A stretch of DNA of 64,000 bases from Raphanus sativus. Its lineage: Eukaryota > Streptophyta > Magnoliopsida > Brassicales > Brassicaceae. The notes under the pieces were generated by a model, which saw nothing but the letters and a program-made list of their open reading frames with translations, searched no databases and was not told the DNA's origin. Below are positions 12,501-23,625 of this stretch, piece after piece; positions within the stretch are counted from its first letter, which is position 1, and every line of letters starts with the position of its first letter. The position numbers and the translations under genes were made by a program. The DNA is taken from positions 18,950,293 to 19,014,292 of the forward strand of contig NC_079514.1 of NCBI RefSeq assembly GCF_000801105.2, in the 5' to 3' direction.

Positions 12501-13817
12501 TGTGCCCAAGACGTCTATGCCACAAGACTGTCTCATCCTTAGATAGTTTCTTCTTGACACTGCAGTTTACTTCACCTGATACAGTCTCACCATCTAACAG
12601 GTACAATGACCCGGACAAAGTTCCCTGAAGTGCTAGCTTACCATGCTTGTAAAACCTAGTCTTCCCATGTCCACCGCTATGCTCAAAGCCCAATAAATCC
12701 AAGGTTCCCGTGGATATCAAGTTCCTTCTTAATTCCGAAATATACCTGACATTCATGAGTGTCTTAACCGAACCTCCATAAGCTTTGATGTTGATTGTAC
12801 CAATCTCTTGCACTCCAACCGTGCAATCATTACCAAGAAGAACTTGTCCTGAAGTCAGCTCTTGAAACATGTGAAACCAATCCCTCCTACACGTCATATG
12901 GTAGGAACATCCAGAATCAATCACCCACTTATCATGATGCCACTTATCTCCTACCAAAAGTGCATCATCGTCTGAATCAGGATCTATCACAACCGCTGCC
13001 TCACCTTCTTCTTCATCTCTGCCATACTTCTTCTTGTATGCATAACACTCCCTTTTGGTGTGTCCCAGCTTCTTGCAGAACCAGCAAGTTATCCTAGACC
13101 CTGAGATCGATCTAGACTTGCCCTTGCCATTCCTCACAGGATCCTTCTTCTCAGTTCTTCCTCTAGCATAGTGACCTTCACCAATATCATGTGAAGCCGA
13201 AGAAGATTTCAGATCCTGATCTTTAGACCTTGCTGCACTTGTCACCTCTTCCAACGATAATGTATCTTTGTTGTACTTAAGCGTTTCCTTGAGAGAGTTG
13301 AACCGTGAAGGAAGCGAGTTCAGAAGCAAAATCGCTTGTACCTCCTCTGACACAGTTACATTCACGCTTGACAGGTGAGAGACAATCTTCAAGAACTCAT
13401 CGATATTCTCATCCATACTCCGAGTATCAACCATCTTGAAGGTATAGAACTTGTGCTGCAAGTGAATTCTGTTGGGTAGAGTCTTTGAAAGATATAACCT
13501 CTCCAGTGTAGACCATGTAGAAGCAGCTATAGTACACAACTCGATCTTCCTTAACACATGATCCCCAACATTGAGAATGATCAGATTCATCGCCTTCTCT
13601 GATCTTTCAAGCCTTTTAGCTTCCTCTTTCACCAACTGTCTTTGTAAACATCCTCGTCTTCATCCTTCTTCCTTGCTGAGACAGGAGGTGACTCAGACTC
13701 TTCTAATACATCCTTTAGACCAAGGACAGATAGATGCGCAAGCATCCTCTTCTTCCACAACGAGAAGTCTCCCTTCCCATCAAACCACTCCACCTCAATC
13801 CTTACTTTATTAGACAT
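9594..13817 (-). pseudogene. Copia gag-pol polyprotein, disrupted
   Basis: Gag starts at the ATG at 13817 (MSNKVRIEVEWFDG). A frame break lies near 13629-13640, after about 60 codons. The long frame 11506-13635 holds the rest of gag, a CCHC zinc knuckle (CWFCKKLGHTKREC), the protease motif WVIDSG, the integrase HHCC region (LWHRRLGHMS...) and the integrase core with RTDNG and PQQNGVAER. A stop lies at 11506-11508 and another in front of the RT (about 11326). The RT frame 10414-11301 carries YVDDM. RNase H (9594-10220) has STTEAEYMAL. The RT and RNase H frames are separated only by the 215-bp hAT insertion. At least two stops, one frameshift and one insertion make this copy unable to code for its proteins. 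Confidence 0.93.
10213..10443. mobile_element. Non-autonomous hAT-type element (215 bp) with 8-bp target duplication
   Basis: The element spans 10221-10435. It starts CAGAGGCGGCCC and ends with the reverse complement of CAGAGCCGGTCC (10 of 12 matching), and it is flanked by the perfect 8-bp repeat CCTATCAT (10213-10220 and 10436-10443). An 8-bp duplication with CAGAG-type termini is characteristic of hAT transposons. It interrupts the copia pol frame: the duplicated bases encode the same residues on both sides. Inside it GGTTCGATTC (10361-10370) matches a tRNA B box, with a weak A-box-like GGTGGTTAAGG about 38 bp upstream. Confidence 0.85.
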
Positions 13818-13833
13818 TGAGAACACCACCTAA

Positions 13834-13846
13834 GGTTCTGATACCA
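13834..13846 (-). promoter_or_regulatory. Primer binding site, initiator Met tRNA type
   Basis: Minus-strand TGGTATCAGAACC three bases inside the 5' LTR. Plant copia elements typically have TGGTATCAGAGC, complementary to the 3' end of initiator methionine tRNA; one base differs here. Confidence 0.85.
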
Positions 13847-13849
13847 CTT

Positions 13850-14472
13850 TGTTGGGAAAACTCACCACACAAAACTCGCTGAAGCACTCTCTGACACATT
13901 TGTCGTAGTACGTTAGAAAGTATGAGTTTGTAGATCTATGGAGAACAGAAGAAGAACACGGAATTATAGAAGATAGACACAAGAATTTGATATCCCAGGG
14001 TTCACCTAAATGTGGTCACGTCCCTGGAGCCTGGCAATGAAGCAAATCACTATAATCTCAAGTACAAGATATAGTACATCTCTCTCTTTCTCTCAACCAA
14101 ATATTACAACTAAGCTAGGTCATTTCTTGTCACCTTATTACGGCTTGCCAAGTTCTTAGTGTTAGAGAGAAGAGTGCACACGAGCTCCTCTTATATAGTA
14201 GGAGTTTATTACATTAACCTAGTTGGATTAGGTCATTCGCCCTTTTCCATAAACCTATTAGAAAATATTCCAAAATACTTGCAACTTCCATGATTCCATG
14301 AGAAGTAATATTTCCAGGAACCTATCACCTTCAATAAAGTGATATTTCATTTTTCTAATATGACGTCCTTGTCTTAGTTTAAGTTATGCGATCTTGTTTG
14401 ATTTCCATCACCAAATTCTGACGAAATCTCTGAAGTATTCGCTGACGTAGTTTTTGAGGTAGTCTCTCAAAC
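13850..14472 (-). repeat. 5' LTR of the copia element, end truncated
   Basis: Matches 8949-9511 from TGTTGGG onward but carries about 77 extra bp near 14296-14372 and stops about 23 bp short of the expected LTR terminus. Contains a CT-rich tract, an AAGATATAGTAC segment and a TTATATAG box on the + strand, in an arrangement like the other LTR. Confidence 0.85.
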
Positions 14473-14829
14473 TGATAAATAACAAAATTTTGCTGCACTA
14501 TGTTAGTTTGTCTATCGAATTTGTTTCACTATCAATAGAAACAAAAAAAAAATGTTGGAATACGTTACAAAAAAATTGGAATGTAATTTTATACAGTTTT
14601 TTTTTGTCTAAGTACCTTTTCGATATTTTAGATAAAGCGTATCATGTTCATGTGACAAATAATTTAAGTTTAAAAACTATGGGATAAATGTGAATGACAG
14701 CACATTTTAGATAGAGCTGTGAGGACAGTGGGCACCATGTCTTGATGTGAAATAGGCAAGAAACATCCACTCCAGCTCATACGATTTAATATAACCAACC
14801 GTCTCGGTCGTCTATATAAATGTGTGCTT

Positions 14830-14877
14830 AGATAATTACATACTTGTTAACAAAAAAAAAAAGATAATTACATACTT
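14830..14877 (+). repeat. Micro-insertion with perfect 16-bp direct repeats
   Basis: AGATAATTACATACTT occurs at 14830-14845 and again at 14862-14877. Between them sits only GTTAACAAAAAAAAAA (14846-14861). The structure equals a target-primed insertion of little more than a poly(A) tail, in + orientation. Confidence 0.75.
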
Positions 14878-15081
14878 ATAAGATCAGATTTTATTCGAAA
14901 ACATAATATATACTCCATTTTTTACTCCATATTAAACAAAATGGAGTAGGATTGGATATGTCTTAACAATGTCGAAAATTGAGTTTACTCTAAATTGGTC
15001 AAAAAAGATTTTACTAAAGAAAGACCATGGAGTAATCTTACCAATTACAGTATTCTATTTTTGACTTGAACTTTTTCATTT

Positions 15082-15125
15082 ATGAAATGATCCTTGTTTT
15101 TTTTTTTGACAATGAAATGATCTTG
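15082..15125 (-). repeat. Micro-insertion flanked by 14-15 bp direct repeats
   Basis: ATGAAATGATCCTTG (15082-15096) and ATGAAATGATCTTG (15112-15125) flank TTTTTTTTTTTGACA, i.e. TGTC plus poly(A) on the minus strand. One base has been gained or lost in one repeat copy. Confidence 0.65.
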
Positions 15126-15749
15126 TAATGTTAGATATTTTTATTTCATACTTAAATAGTATTTAAAATGATACAATAACACAAAAATATGACATTCCAT
15201 AAAATATTTCTTAATAACTTTACATAAAGATGTATAAACTAATAAAAATCATAACTAAACATAAATAATATAAAAATAAAAATAATATAAAATAAATGAA
15301 TTAATAATTTGGTAAATTACTTCCGGAACTACCAAGATAGGTGAAGTATTGTCCGAAATAGATAAATTTGAGTTTGATATATGCACAAACATTTGGATCA
15401 TGTACGGAATTCAAATTACAAAACAATAATTTTTATGTTCTTTTAATGCATGATTCTTTTTTTTAAATTAGGAAAATTTCATATGATAAAATTGCACTAA
15501 TTGAAGTTGGAAAAGAAAATCTACCTCTATATATTGAAATTCCAGAAGATGAAAATATTATTTTTAGAATTTTCTTGTTCGATTTAGTAAATTAAAGTTA
15601 AAGGATCTCATTGTTGATTAAGAAATACATTAACTGATCACTTGTGGGAAAATATCCAAATTCTCATTACTAAAAAAAATATGGTATCTTATATATTTTC
15701 TTTTATGATTTATCGTATTTTTTTAGTAACAGATGTTTAATTTTTAAAA

Positions 15750-15780
<31 letters not shown>

Positions 15781-16574
15781 TGGAAGTTTTTTAAACATAA
15801 AATAGTTGAGTTAATTGTTAAAATTTTATATGTTAAAGGTATTATTAAAATTATTAACTAAATAAAAAAGAATCATTTATGAATATTTTTTGGAGTAAAA
15901 TATAGAGTAATATATTGGAGTAAAACTCAACTAATTTTGACATTACATCCTTTTACTTTTTAGAGTCAAAATAGAGTAATACATTAGAGATATTCTTATT
16001 AGATCAGCCTTTGGAGTTGACTATGCTCTCTTGTGGCATATCGAGATTGGCTTTCAGTTCTGTGAAGGGATGTTCAGAATACAAAATTTTCTTCTTTTTC
16101 TTAAGATTTTATTATTCACCAGAGATATTATAATTTACGATGGAGTTGAGAATTATTGAACATCACAGCTCATTCCATATGTCATGTTAACTACTCCATA
16201 AAACAATATCATTAATCAAATTAACAGGTTCAGTTGACAAAACGAATAAAAACAAATTCAAAAAACCCGGATCGATTTTTATTTGAATATAGACAAACAA
16301 GACATTTTAGTCACATGCATGAGAACTTAAAAAAAAAAGAAATTGATAAAACCCAAATTTAATTTTACTAAGAAGAAAATCATAGATGTGAATCATTCAT
16401 ATGATTTTTTTTTAACTGAGGATAAAACTGATTGAAAGAAAAGTGTCAGAATACAATAAACAGACAAATCAATTAACCTCCATACCATAACCAGAAACCA
16501 ACCACACCCACTAGAAATCAAAACTCTTTCCAGTTTGAACTCTCTTTTCCTACATTCAGAGAGAGACACCAGCC

Positions 16575-17489
16575 TCAAAGATACTGACTCTCATTAACAA
16601 ACAACTCGAATAACCAGTTAGTTGGGCCCGTAGCGACGTAAGACTGATGATGATCCTCTCTAATTACGCTTTGAGCTATGAAGGATGTACCTCTATTAAA
16701 AATTCGAGAAATTACCAATAGATGGGCATCATTCATCATCTGAAGAGATCTTCTGATTTCATCACTTTGATACCTAAATGTCGGCCACTCCGCTGGTCTC
16801 AGAGCCGCTCCAAACTCTTTCTCAAATTGCCCTGCAAATACAATCTTATTGAGGTGGAGACTGACCATGCTTTCCACCGCCCACATAATAGATCAGAATT
16901 TGGCTTCTTCCTTGTTTGTCACCTGAGCAAAGGAGCTTCTACTGTGGAATAAAACCACCCCTCTGTAATTCTTTATCACCCACACTACTCCCATAATTTT
17001 TTTATTTCTTGTTCCATTCGTATGCAATATTACACATACTCCAGCCTTTAGGAGATGGGGACCATTTATGACTTTGTTTTGATGTCACTTTTGGCTCTAC
17101 TTGGACTAGTTCTTCTTCCACAATCTAAGCCAGAAACCATTCTTCCGAGTCCTTAAAGGCCTTCTTAGCAAGATCCACCGCAGACCATCTGTTGCCTTTA
17201 AACAAAAGCTCGTTTATACTCTTCCATAGAGTCCAGATTACCTACGGCCAAGCTCTTATATTCTCTAGCTCTCCAATCCTTCTCTTTTTATCCCCAACAG
17301 ATAGTTTAAGTTCTGATAAATTGACGACTCATGGAATCCATTCTCCGGAAGCGGAATACCTGCTTCAGTCCAAACTTTTCTAGCCAGTGGACACTGAAAG
17401 ATCACATTATTAATCGACTCCCCTTCATTACCACAAATCTGACATCTTTCGTCTACCTTCATGCCTCTAGAAGGTAAATAGAAAGTCAA
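16575..17489 (-). pseudogene. LINE-derived zf-RVT and RNase H remnant
   Basis: Minus-strand fragments in the order expected for the 3' half of a plant LINE ORF2. At 17265-17489 there is a zinc-binding reverse-transcriptase-associated domain (ERCQICGNEGESINNVIFQCPLARKVW, quoted here in part as CQICGNEGES). Between 16950 and 17265, in shifting frames, come linker-like segments such as ELLFKGNRWSAVDLAKKAF. At 16575-16886 there is an RNase-H-like end. Several frame breaks and stops. No target duplication or tail was found, so boundaries are approximate. Confidence 0.65.
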
Positions 17490-17837
17490 AATTAAACTAC
17501 ATAGATCAATAATGGATGTGATGGTTCAGCTGAAAATTAGTGAATAATAATGGATAAAAAGAAGAGAAAGAACAGAAAAAATAATTATTTTTGTTTAAGA
17601 AAAATATGGATAGTTGTGAAAAGAATATATAATTTTGATTCATAAGAAGAAAATAAGGTAAAGAGAACATTTGAACTTCAGTCGTGAGACAAATCTCCAA
17701 AATAGCAAACCTCTGAACTGAAGAAAATTACTATATGATGTTAAAAAAGAGAACTACTATATTTTTGCCCCTAAAACCTTTGTGTTATCTTTCTTATTAG
17801 TGTAGTGTTTGAGGATATTATTTGTGTTTGATAATAC
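17490..17837. other. AT-rich spacer
   Basis: No gene, repeat boundary or RNA feature recognised. Confidence 0.4.
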
Positions 17838-18025
17838 TACAGTGAAACCTCTATAAATTAATAATGTTGAGACTACACCAAAACTATAATTATTTATTAA
17901 TTTATAGAGATTATTAATTTATCGAGATACTAATTAAACCAAAAACTCAATTTGGGACTATGAAATTATATTAATTTATAGAGATATTAATCTATCGATT
18001 ATTAATTTAAAGATGTTATACTGTA
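17838..18025. mobile_element. Emigrant-like MITE (pogo/Tc1-mariner type)
   Basis: A 184-bp element (17840-18023) flanked by TA dinucleotides (17838-17839, 18024-18025). It starts CAGTGAAACCTCTATAAATT and the opposite end, on the other strand, starts CAGTATAACATCTTTAAATT. Arabidopsis Emigrant/Lemi elements, as I recall, have a near-identical 24-bp terminus beginning CAGTAAAACCTCTATAAATT and TA target sites. The interior has further copies of the ATTAATTTATAGAGAT motif. No coding capacity. Confidence 0.8.
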
Positions 18026-18189
18026 GGTACAAATGATATGATTTTAAACTATCAATTTTTATTCATATGCTTTCGTTCAACTGGTATGATTGGTATAACT
18101 TACAAGATTAATATGACTATTATTAAAGATATCTATCGTAGTCGAGTAACAAAATTTACATATGAACTTGACAATAAAATCTATAATAA

Positions 18190-18212
18190 CTAGGGTCGGT
18201 CCGCCTACGGAC
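18190..18212 (-). mobile_element. Helitron-type 3' terminus
   Basis: On the minus strand a hairpin (GTCCG, loop, CGGAC at 18199-18212) is followed 5 bp later by CTAG and then T, the CTRR-T end and A/T target of plant Helitrons. The body would extend to higher coordinates. Its 5' end was not identified; one possibility is near 23.1 kb, which would place the kinase/RPA chimera inside it. Confidence 0.5.
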
Positions 18213-18701
18213 GGGATATACATTATTTGTAATCTAAATTATTATTATTTTATGATTCTGTGTTATGTTTTTGGTTTCATTTGCAAAAATAAAATGTGTA
18301 TAAAAATAGTTTTTTTGTCTTTTAGAAAGTTTTAGGTGAAGAGGGATTATATGTGATAACATATAGTATGCTTGTTAGCAATAGTTTTAAATGTTCTTTA
18401 TATATTTTGTTCTACAATTATATTTTTCTTAAAAATTTTGATTTTGTATTATGTATAAATTGTTCTTTATATGATTAGTATATTTATTCTTTTGTAATTT
18501 TTACTATTAATTTTTTTTTGTTGTAAAAAGATTTAGTTTTAGTCTCGTTGAAGTTAACTGATTTTTTAATGATTTTAATGAGAGTATATTCTATTTTTAT
18601 TATGGTGGTGTTATTTTTTATCAGCTTGTTTTTTTTTAAATCATATAGTCACTTTTTATTGATCTTCCTTTCATATTATGCAATTATATATTTAAATATT
18701 T

Positions 18702-20330
18702 TATCATTTCATTATTTTTTTTTGAATGAATGTTAAATTTTTATTCACCAAAAAAACCTGTTTACATCAAGTGCTTCCTCTACTAACTTGAATAAACTTT
18801 TTGATTCTATACAATCTAGAAACCAGAAATTAAAAACCAGAAATTACATTCTAGTTTCAAACCAATACTGGAGACTTCTCTCCATACCCTTCACCCCTTT
18901 TGATCTCAGTATACTCAGCTTGTTTCTAACTCCCTTCTCAATCATCTTCTTCAATGCAACAATGGGAAGTTTTTTATCTCCATGTTTGAGCTTGTTTCTC
19001 TCCCTCCAAATCATGTACAGCGTGACTTGAAATGAATATCGTAGACAAAATAATCTCTTCCTGTCCATAGACACTTCTGAGATCATTTGTACAATTTCAC
19101 TCAAGTCATTAGTATAATCCTCTCCCATCATACCCTTAGTGAGATGCTCCCATACTTGTGACGAGTAAGAACAAGCAAAAAATAGGTGATTCCTAGTCTC
19201 CACTTCATTCTTGCAAAGCAAACATGTTGTATCCACTCCCTGGCTCCACTGCGCAACTCTGTCTAGAGTAGACAGTTGAGCATAGCAAGCCAGGTTATGA
19301 ACGCAAACTTCGGAGTTGCATTTGAGAACCAAACACTGCACGCCCAACTCTGTTCACTCTTTGTTTCCCGTGTAAGGCACCAAGTCTCATAAGTCGAGAA
19401 ATTATCTTTATATCCCGACCCCTTCTCCACAAGCTAATATCTTCTGTTTCATTCATCTTCTCTCCTACTCTTCTCAACTCCGCTTCTATAAAATTTAGCT
19501 CATGAGATCGGTGTCTTTTCCTTCTTCTATTACTCAAAATTGCTTCCTCCACAGTAGCTTCTCTGCGTATACCCAAATCTATAATTCCTCTATCACCCAA
19601 TTTATCAAAAATCACTCCACATTCTGACCAGTTGTCGAACCAGAAAGAAGTGTGTCTGCCATTTCCTATTTCCTTCCGATAGAACTTCTTAACAACATCC
19701 CTTAGCTTCAACATTTTTCTCCACATCCAGGATCCTGCTTGCGAAGTACTCTTCACTTCCCAAAAACTCTTTTTCTTTAGTAAGTTTCCTTTAATCCACT
19801 TCCCCCACAGAGATATACCCGATAGCATTCTCCATACCAGCTTCAAACCATACACCATATTGACTTCTTTAAGCTTTCTAATGCCCAAACCTCCTTCACT
19901 CTTTTCTGTACAGACATCTCTCCATGCTACTTTGGCCCCTGTAGAGTTTAGAGAAGGCCCAGACCAGAGAAAAGCAGAGCAAATCTTATCCACTTCCCTA
20001 ATACAACTGCTAGGAAGGCGGAAGACCGAAGACCAAAAGCTAACAATGCTTAGAATGACTGCTTTTATCAACTGCAACCTCCCTGCATATGATAAAAACC
20101 GGCAAGTCCATGTATTAATCCTGTTACGAATCTTTTCCAACAATGGCTGATAGTCTTGGGTCCTCATCGACTGCGTCATCAAAGGAAGTCCAAGGTATTT
20201 GACAGGTAAAGTACCTTCTTCAAACGGAAAATTTGTTAGAATTCTTTGCCTCTCACCATCTGAAACTCCAGCCATATATATTGTGGACTTCTCAAGACTT
20301 ATCTTAAGCCCAGACTATCCTTTCATTATT
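18702..20330 (-). mobile_element. 5'-truncated LINE with 15-bp target duplication
   Basis: Element about 18717-20315. Direct repeats TATCATTTCATTATT (18702-18716) and TATCCTTTCATTATT (20316-20330) differ at one base. A T run directly after the left repeat is the poly(A) tail of a minus-strand insertion. Coding frames are 19295-20275 and 18844-19347, in different frames. They hold the region just after the RT active site (GLPLMTQ..., RFLSYAGRLQLIKAV, KVAWRDVCTEKSEGGLGIR), the zinc-binding zf-RVT domain (CLLCKNEVETRNHLFFAC) and the C terminus. The truncation removes endonuclease and RT catalytic domains. Confidence 0.88.
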
Positions 20331-20745
20331 AAAAGCATAATTCACTTCTTAAATTCAATACATAATTTATTAAAACCATTTTATATTTTTGAATATAATA
20401 ACTTCACATTTATCAATATATCATCAAACCAATGTTTTCATTTTTTTGTATTAGCAAGATGTACTTACATATCATATATATTTTACCATTAATCTTTAGT
20501 GAATTAATTATTACTAATTATAAGTATTTTTAATTTTTTAAAAAATTTACAACAATTTTCATTATCTATTTTATTATTTTATTTCTACTCAGATGCTTGT
20601 TTCACCATTAAAATTTTTGGATATATTATTTTCTTACTTTGTCAGTTGTTTTACTTTGATTGTAAGTAGAATAACTTTCTAAAACCGTCGGTGGCTTGAC
20701 ACATTTTTTCAATTTATATTTATTTACATTTACATAATATAATTT

Positions 20746-20806
<61 letters not shown>

Positions 20807-21169
20807 GTTAAAAATTAAATATAAAAATATAATTACACACACTATTTTTGATCAAGTCAGCTTTCGTTTGCTTTTTCTTGTTTCATGCATGTGCTTTTAT
20901 TAAAGTGGCTCATCCATTCTTGCTTGTAAACCAGTGTTCAATAGGAGATATAAATTGTCACTCATACCGTCAGTATCATTTCACATAAAACATAGAGAGT
21001 AGCATCTATGAGCATCATGAGCATCATTGGTAGCTAGAGCCTAGTTCTTAGTTCTTGTACCGATGATAATAATATGTTAATGCTTTATTATATTGTCTCT
21101 AAATATCTTTACAGTCATGCTATCTAATGTCTGACATAGGACCGTCGTGTTCTCAGATGGCTTGACCGG
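20331..21169. other. AT-rich spacer with a long AT microsatellite
   Basis: An uninterrupted (AT)n of about 49 bp lies at 20750-20798. No gene was recognised. Confidence 0.6.
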
Positions 21170-22567
21170 TTAGGATGATTGTCGCCATTTGTGTAAACTG
21201 GGTAGGGATTGTTGTGTGGTTTCGATCCGGAAGCCAGAGCCAGAATCTCCCTCTGGATTAAACGTCTCGCTCATGCTTGTCTGGTTAGTCTCCCCTAGTT
21301 GTTTCTGTAAATAAAGAGAAAAAAATAAAACAAAACAATCCGATAAATAAGATAGAGAAATCATAGGCTCATATACACATGTATGCATCTAAAAGTCTTG
21401 AAAGATACCTATATTGATGCCAGTAGCTCTGCATTGGCACCAGGAGCAGGTAGAGCTCTTGATTCTTTTGAAAACCGCTTTTGTTCATTCTGTTTACTGC
21501 TCGCACCTTTCCTTCTGCTCATGAGAAAATTTTGGATGTGTTTTAATTGTTCACAGAGATGGTTCTAATAAACAAATCCGAAGGGTTAGAATGATCTTAA
21601 TCTTACCGTCTTGCTTTCTCTTTAAGAAGCCTGATATCAAATTCTTTCCTTGGCTGATATCTCGGTAAGCTTGATGGGTCGCTTGGAAAAGGTTTTGTCG
21701 TAAAGAACTGAGGAAAATGTCAGTACGTAAATATTGAAGACCGAATCTAGAATAGTTCATAAGTCAGAACCTCGCTTTGAAGGGCAGAGGATGTGGTTCC
21801 ACGTGCTTCTGGCTCTACAGCTAGGACATCAAGGAGAGCCAAAGCTTAAGAAGGGATAAGATCCTTATACGTATCAGCTAAACGTCGCTTGTACTGATGT
21901 CTATGTTTAGAGATGGTTGCTTGCTGCAATCTTGATCTTCTCCAATACTCCTCAGAAGGTTATCCGGAGAGTCTAACGATCTTATGCATTTGTTCTACCT
22001 GTTCATACCAGAAATAAAACTCTACTTTAATATCTCCATTTTCTGCTCTGACATTATATTTTAAATGGGTTCATAGTGGAAAAACACCTATGTTCTTCCG
22101 GGAAGAAGAGGCTTTCCAGTAAAGAGCTCAGCAAGTATGCATCATGTGCTCCACAGATCAGCCGTAGTGACTCCGTAGTCTGTGGAGCCGAGCAGAAGCT
22201 CAGGCGGGCGGTACCACAGGGTCACAACACGGCTAGTCAGAGGCTGTTTCCGTTGGTAAAAAGTAGAAAGACTAAAATCAGAAATCTTGAGATTATTGTT
22301 ACGATCTAGCAGAAAATTTGATCCACTGATGTCAGCTATGGCAATGTTCTAAGCTAAGCAGCAACTGCTTCATATAGCATTTAATCTATAACAAAATAAA
22401 CAAATTCAGAATGTTATAAAAAGATTATAACCACACACAAAACTCAATTTGCTACAAACTTCCGATGTTTTATTTATTTATTTCTCACCTGTGCCTGAGA
22501 GAACTTAATCCCAGGGGTTGAAGCAAGGCCAGTAAGATCATGATCCATGTATTCAAATACGAAATCA
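21170..22567 (-). pseudogene. CDK-like Ser/Thr kinase pseudogene (At1g53050/IBS1-type family)
   Basis: Minus-strand segments in order. 22489-22567 encodes FVFEYMDHDLTGLAS and ends in a good donor (CAG|GTGAG). About 22055-22370 covers the catalytic core through VVTLWYRPPELLLGSTDYG and ILAELFTGKPL. About 21850-22010 matches EVEQMHKI and EEYWRRSRL. About 21775-21840 encodes LALLDVLAVEPEARGT. About 21607-21700 encodes DPSSLPRYQPRKEFDIRLL. 21418-21510 covers ALPAPGANAEL. It is dead: the HRD catalytic loop has been deleted (HCHS runs straight to GSN), DFG reads DFS, a stop interrupts WST-CILAEL, and frames shift repeatedly. Introns are retained, so it arose by DNA-level duplication or capture, not reverse transcription. 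The N-lobe is missing and an RPA-like fragment is fused in its place. Confidence 0.8.
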
Positions 22568-22710
22568 GCTGAGCATGTCGATCCAACACCAGCTCCCCAC
22601 CATGCTTGACGTTCCTGGCCACCTCAAAAACCTAGCCTCCACGACGGACAAACGCATCCCGGACTTCAGATCGGGGAGAAAAACTCTGGAATTAGCCAAT
22701 TCAAAATCAA
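22568..22710 (-). pseudogene. RPA70-like (replication protein A large subunit) N-terminal fragment
   Basis: Minus strand encodes FLPDLKSGMRLSVVEARFL followed, after a one-base slip, by RNVKHGGEL. This is the signature of the first OB fold of plant RPA70-like proteins (LKSGxCSxTVExRLLRFWEARNVxxGGEL). It joins the kinase fragment at about 22568-22575 without an intron. Such RPA-like genes are common passengers or components of plant Helitrons. Confidence 0.6.
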
Positions 22711-23112
22711 TCAGTATAAGACATAAGAGATAGGAAGAGGAGATGGGTTCAAGGGGAGGAATCCCACCTCTATTTATACAGATCCTGGCACCGCCTCTAT
22801 GATTGAAAGGAAGCTTTGAAGACATTAAATCACAACGGTTCTGTTACAGAGACTGAATCGTCTTCGGCCGATCTAAGAGAGGTAGAACACAAAGACGTAC
22901 AACGTACTGGAATTATGGTTTCTTTCTGCGCGTAGGGTCACTGGGCCGCTTAGACAGAGCGCGAGTCGAAGCCCGTTCGAAGTGATTACGAAAGATGAAG
23001 CTCAGTGCACTGCGTTTCATTTAATGCGACACATGTCATGCTCTCGTCGCACGAATTTCCAGGCTGGCGTCTGACGTGTACAGTCTTAGGAGGGAGAAAA
23101 CTGTATTCTATA
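22711..23112. other. Possible 5' flank of the RPA/kinase chimera
   Basis: No coding region recognised. The higher GC content and promoter-like sequence on the minus strand would suit the 5' leader of the RPA-like fragment. Confidence 0.3.
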
Positions 23113-23140
23113 CTAGGTTGAGACCCGCGCCTTGCGCGGG
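23113..23140 (-). mobile_element. Helitron-type 3' terminus
   Basis: On the minus strand a perfect 7-bp-stem hairpin CCCGCGC-(AAG)-GCGCGGG (23124-23140) is followed by CTAG and a T. The body extends to higher coordinates and would include the RPA70-like pseudogene at 23626-24103. The 5' end was not found. Confidence 0.6.
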
Positions 23141-23625
23141 GTGAGATAAACATTAAAAGGATCAATTAAAATTTAAACATACATATTTTTTCATGGTCTG
23201 TATTATTTAAAGTGAATTATATAGAATTTAGAAGTATATATTTCTAAAAAAGGAAATAGACCGGAGTACATAATATATTGAGTCTTATGTAAAGGACTTT
23301 CATTCTTGTATATATTAGTTTATATTTAGTGGACTTTGATCTATAAAATAATTGTATTTTGTTATGTCTTAATTCACAATATCCTAAAATCAAGAAGAAA
23401 ATTGTTTTAAAATGTACAAAAAATCAAATTACCTGAAAGAGGATAATGACCACGAAAATAGCATGCTACTTAGATTGAGTGTTGTTAAGTTTGACATTTT
23501 ATTTTTTCACAATTATACTATTAATTAAATAGAAACCTATATAAATTTAAGTTTATAGGTCGAAACAAACAAATCATCTCTGATACAAAATTCCCTCAAA
23601 GAGATACAACTGTTATAAGACTCAC

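Larger units (their letters stand above)
8949..14472 (-). mobile_element. Ty1/copia LTR retrotransposon, degenerate
   Basis: Element on the minus strand with two LTRs (13850-~14472 as 5' LTR, 8949-9511 as 3' LTR), an initiator-Met-type primer binding site, a purine-rich tract and a gag-pol region in copia order (gag, protease, integrase, RT, RNase H). The host flank GAAAC before 8949 is matched by AAAC after the other end, so the target duplication was probably GAAAC, damaged by a small deletion that also removed about 23 bp from the end of the 5' LTR. It lies 167 bp upstream of the phosphatase start codon. A hAT-type element is inserted in pol. Confidence 0.9.
14487..16560. other. AT-rich intergenic DNA with two poly(A) micro-insertions
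   Basis: No gene found. It holds two micro-insertions (listed separately), a short (AT)n run near 15749-15770, and two diverged segments rich in GGAGTA/TACTCC (about 14912-14950 and 15892-15990) facing each other. These may be the decayed ends of a MITE, but no target duplication was found. Confidence 0.4.

Noticed and set aside
14912..15990. MITE with TACTCC/GGAGTA ends
   Set aside because: Similarity of ends is short and no target duplication was found.
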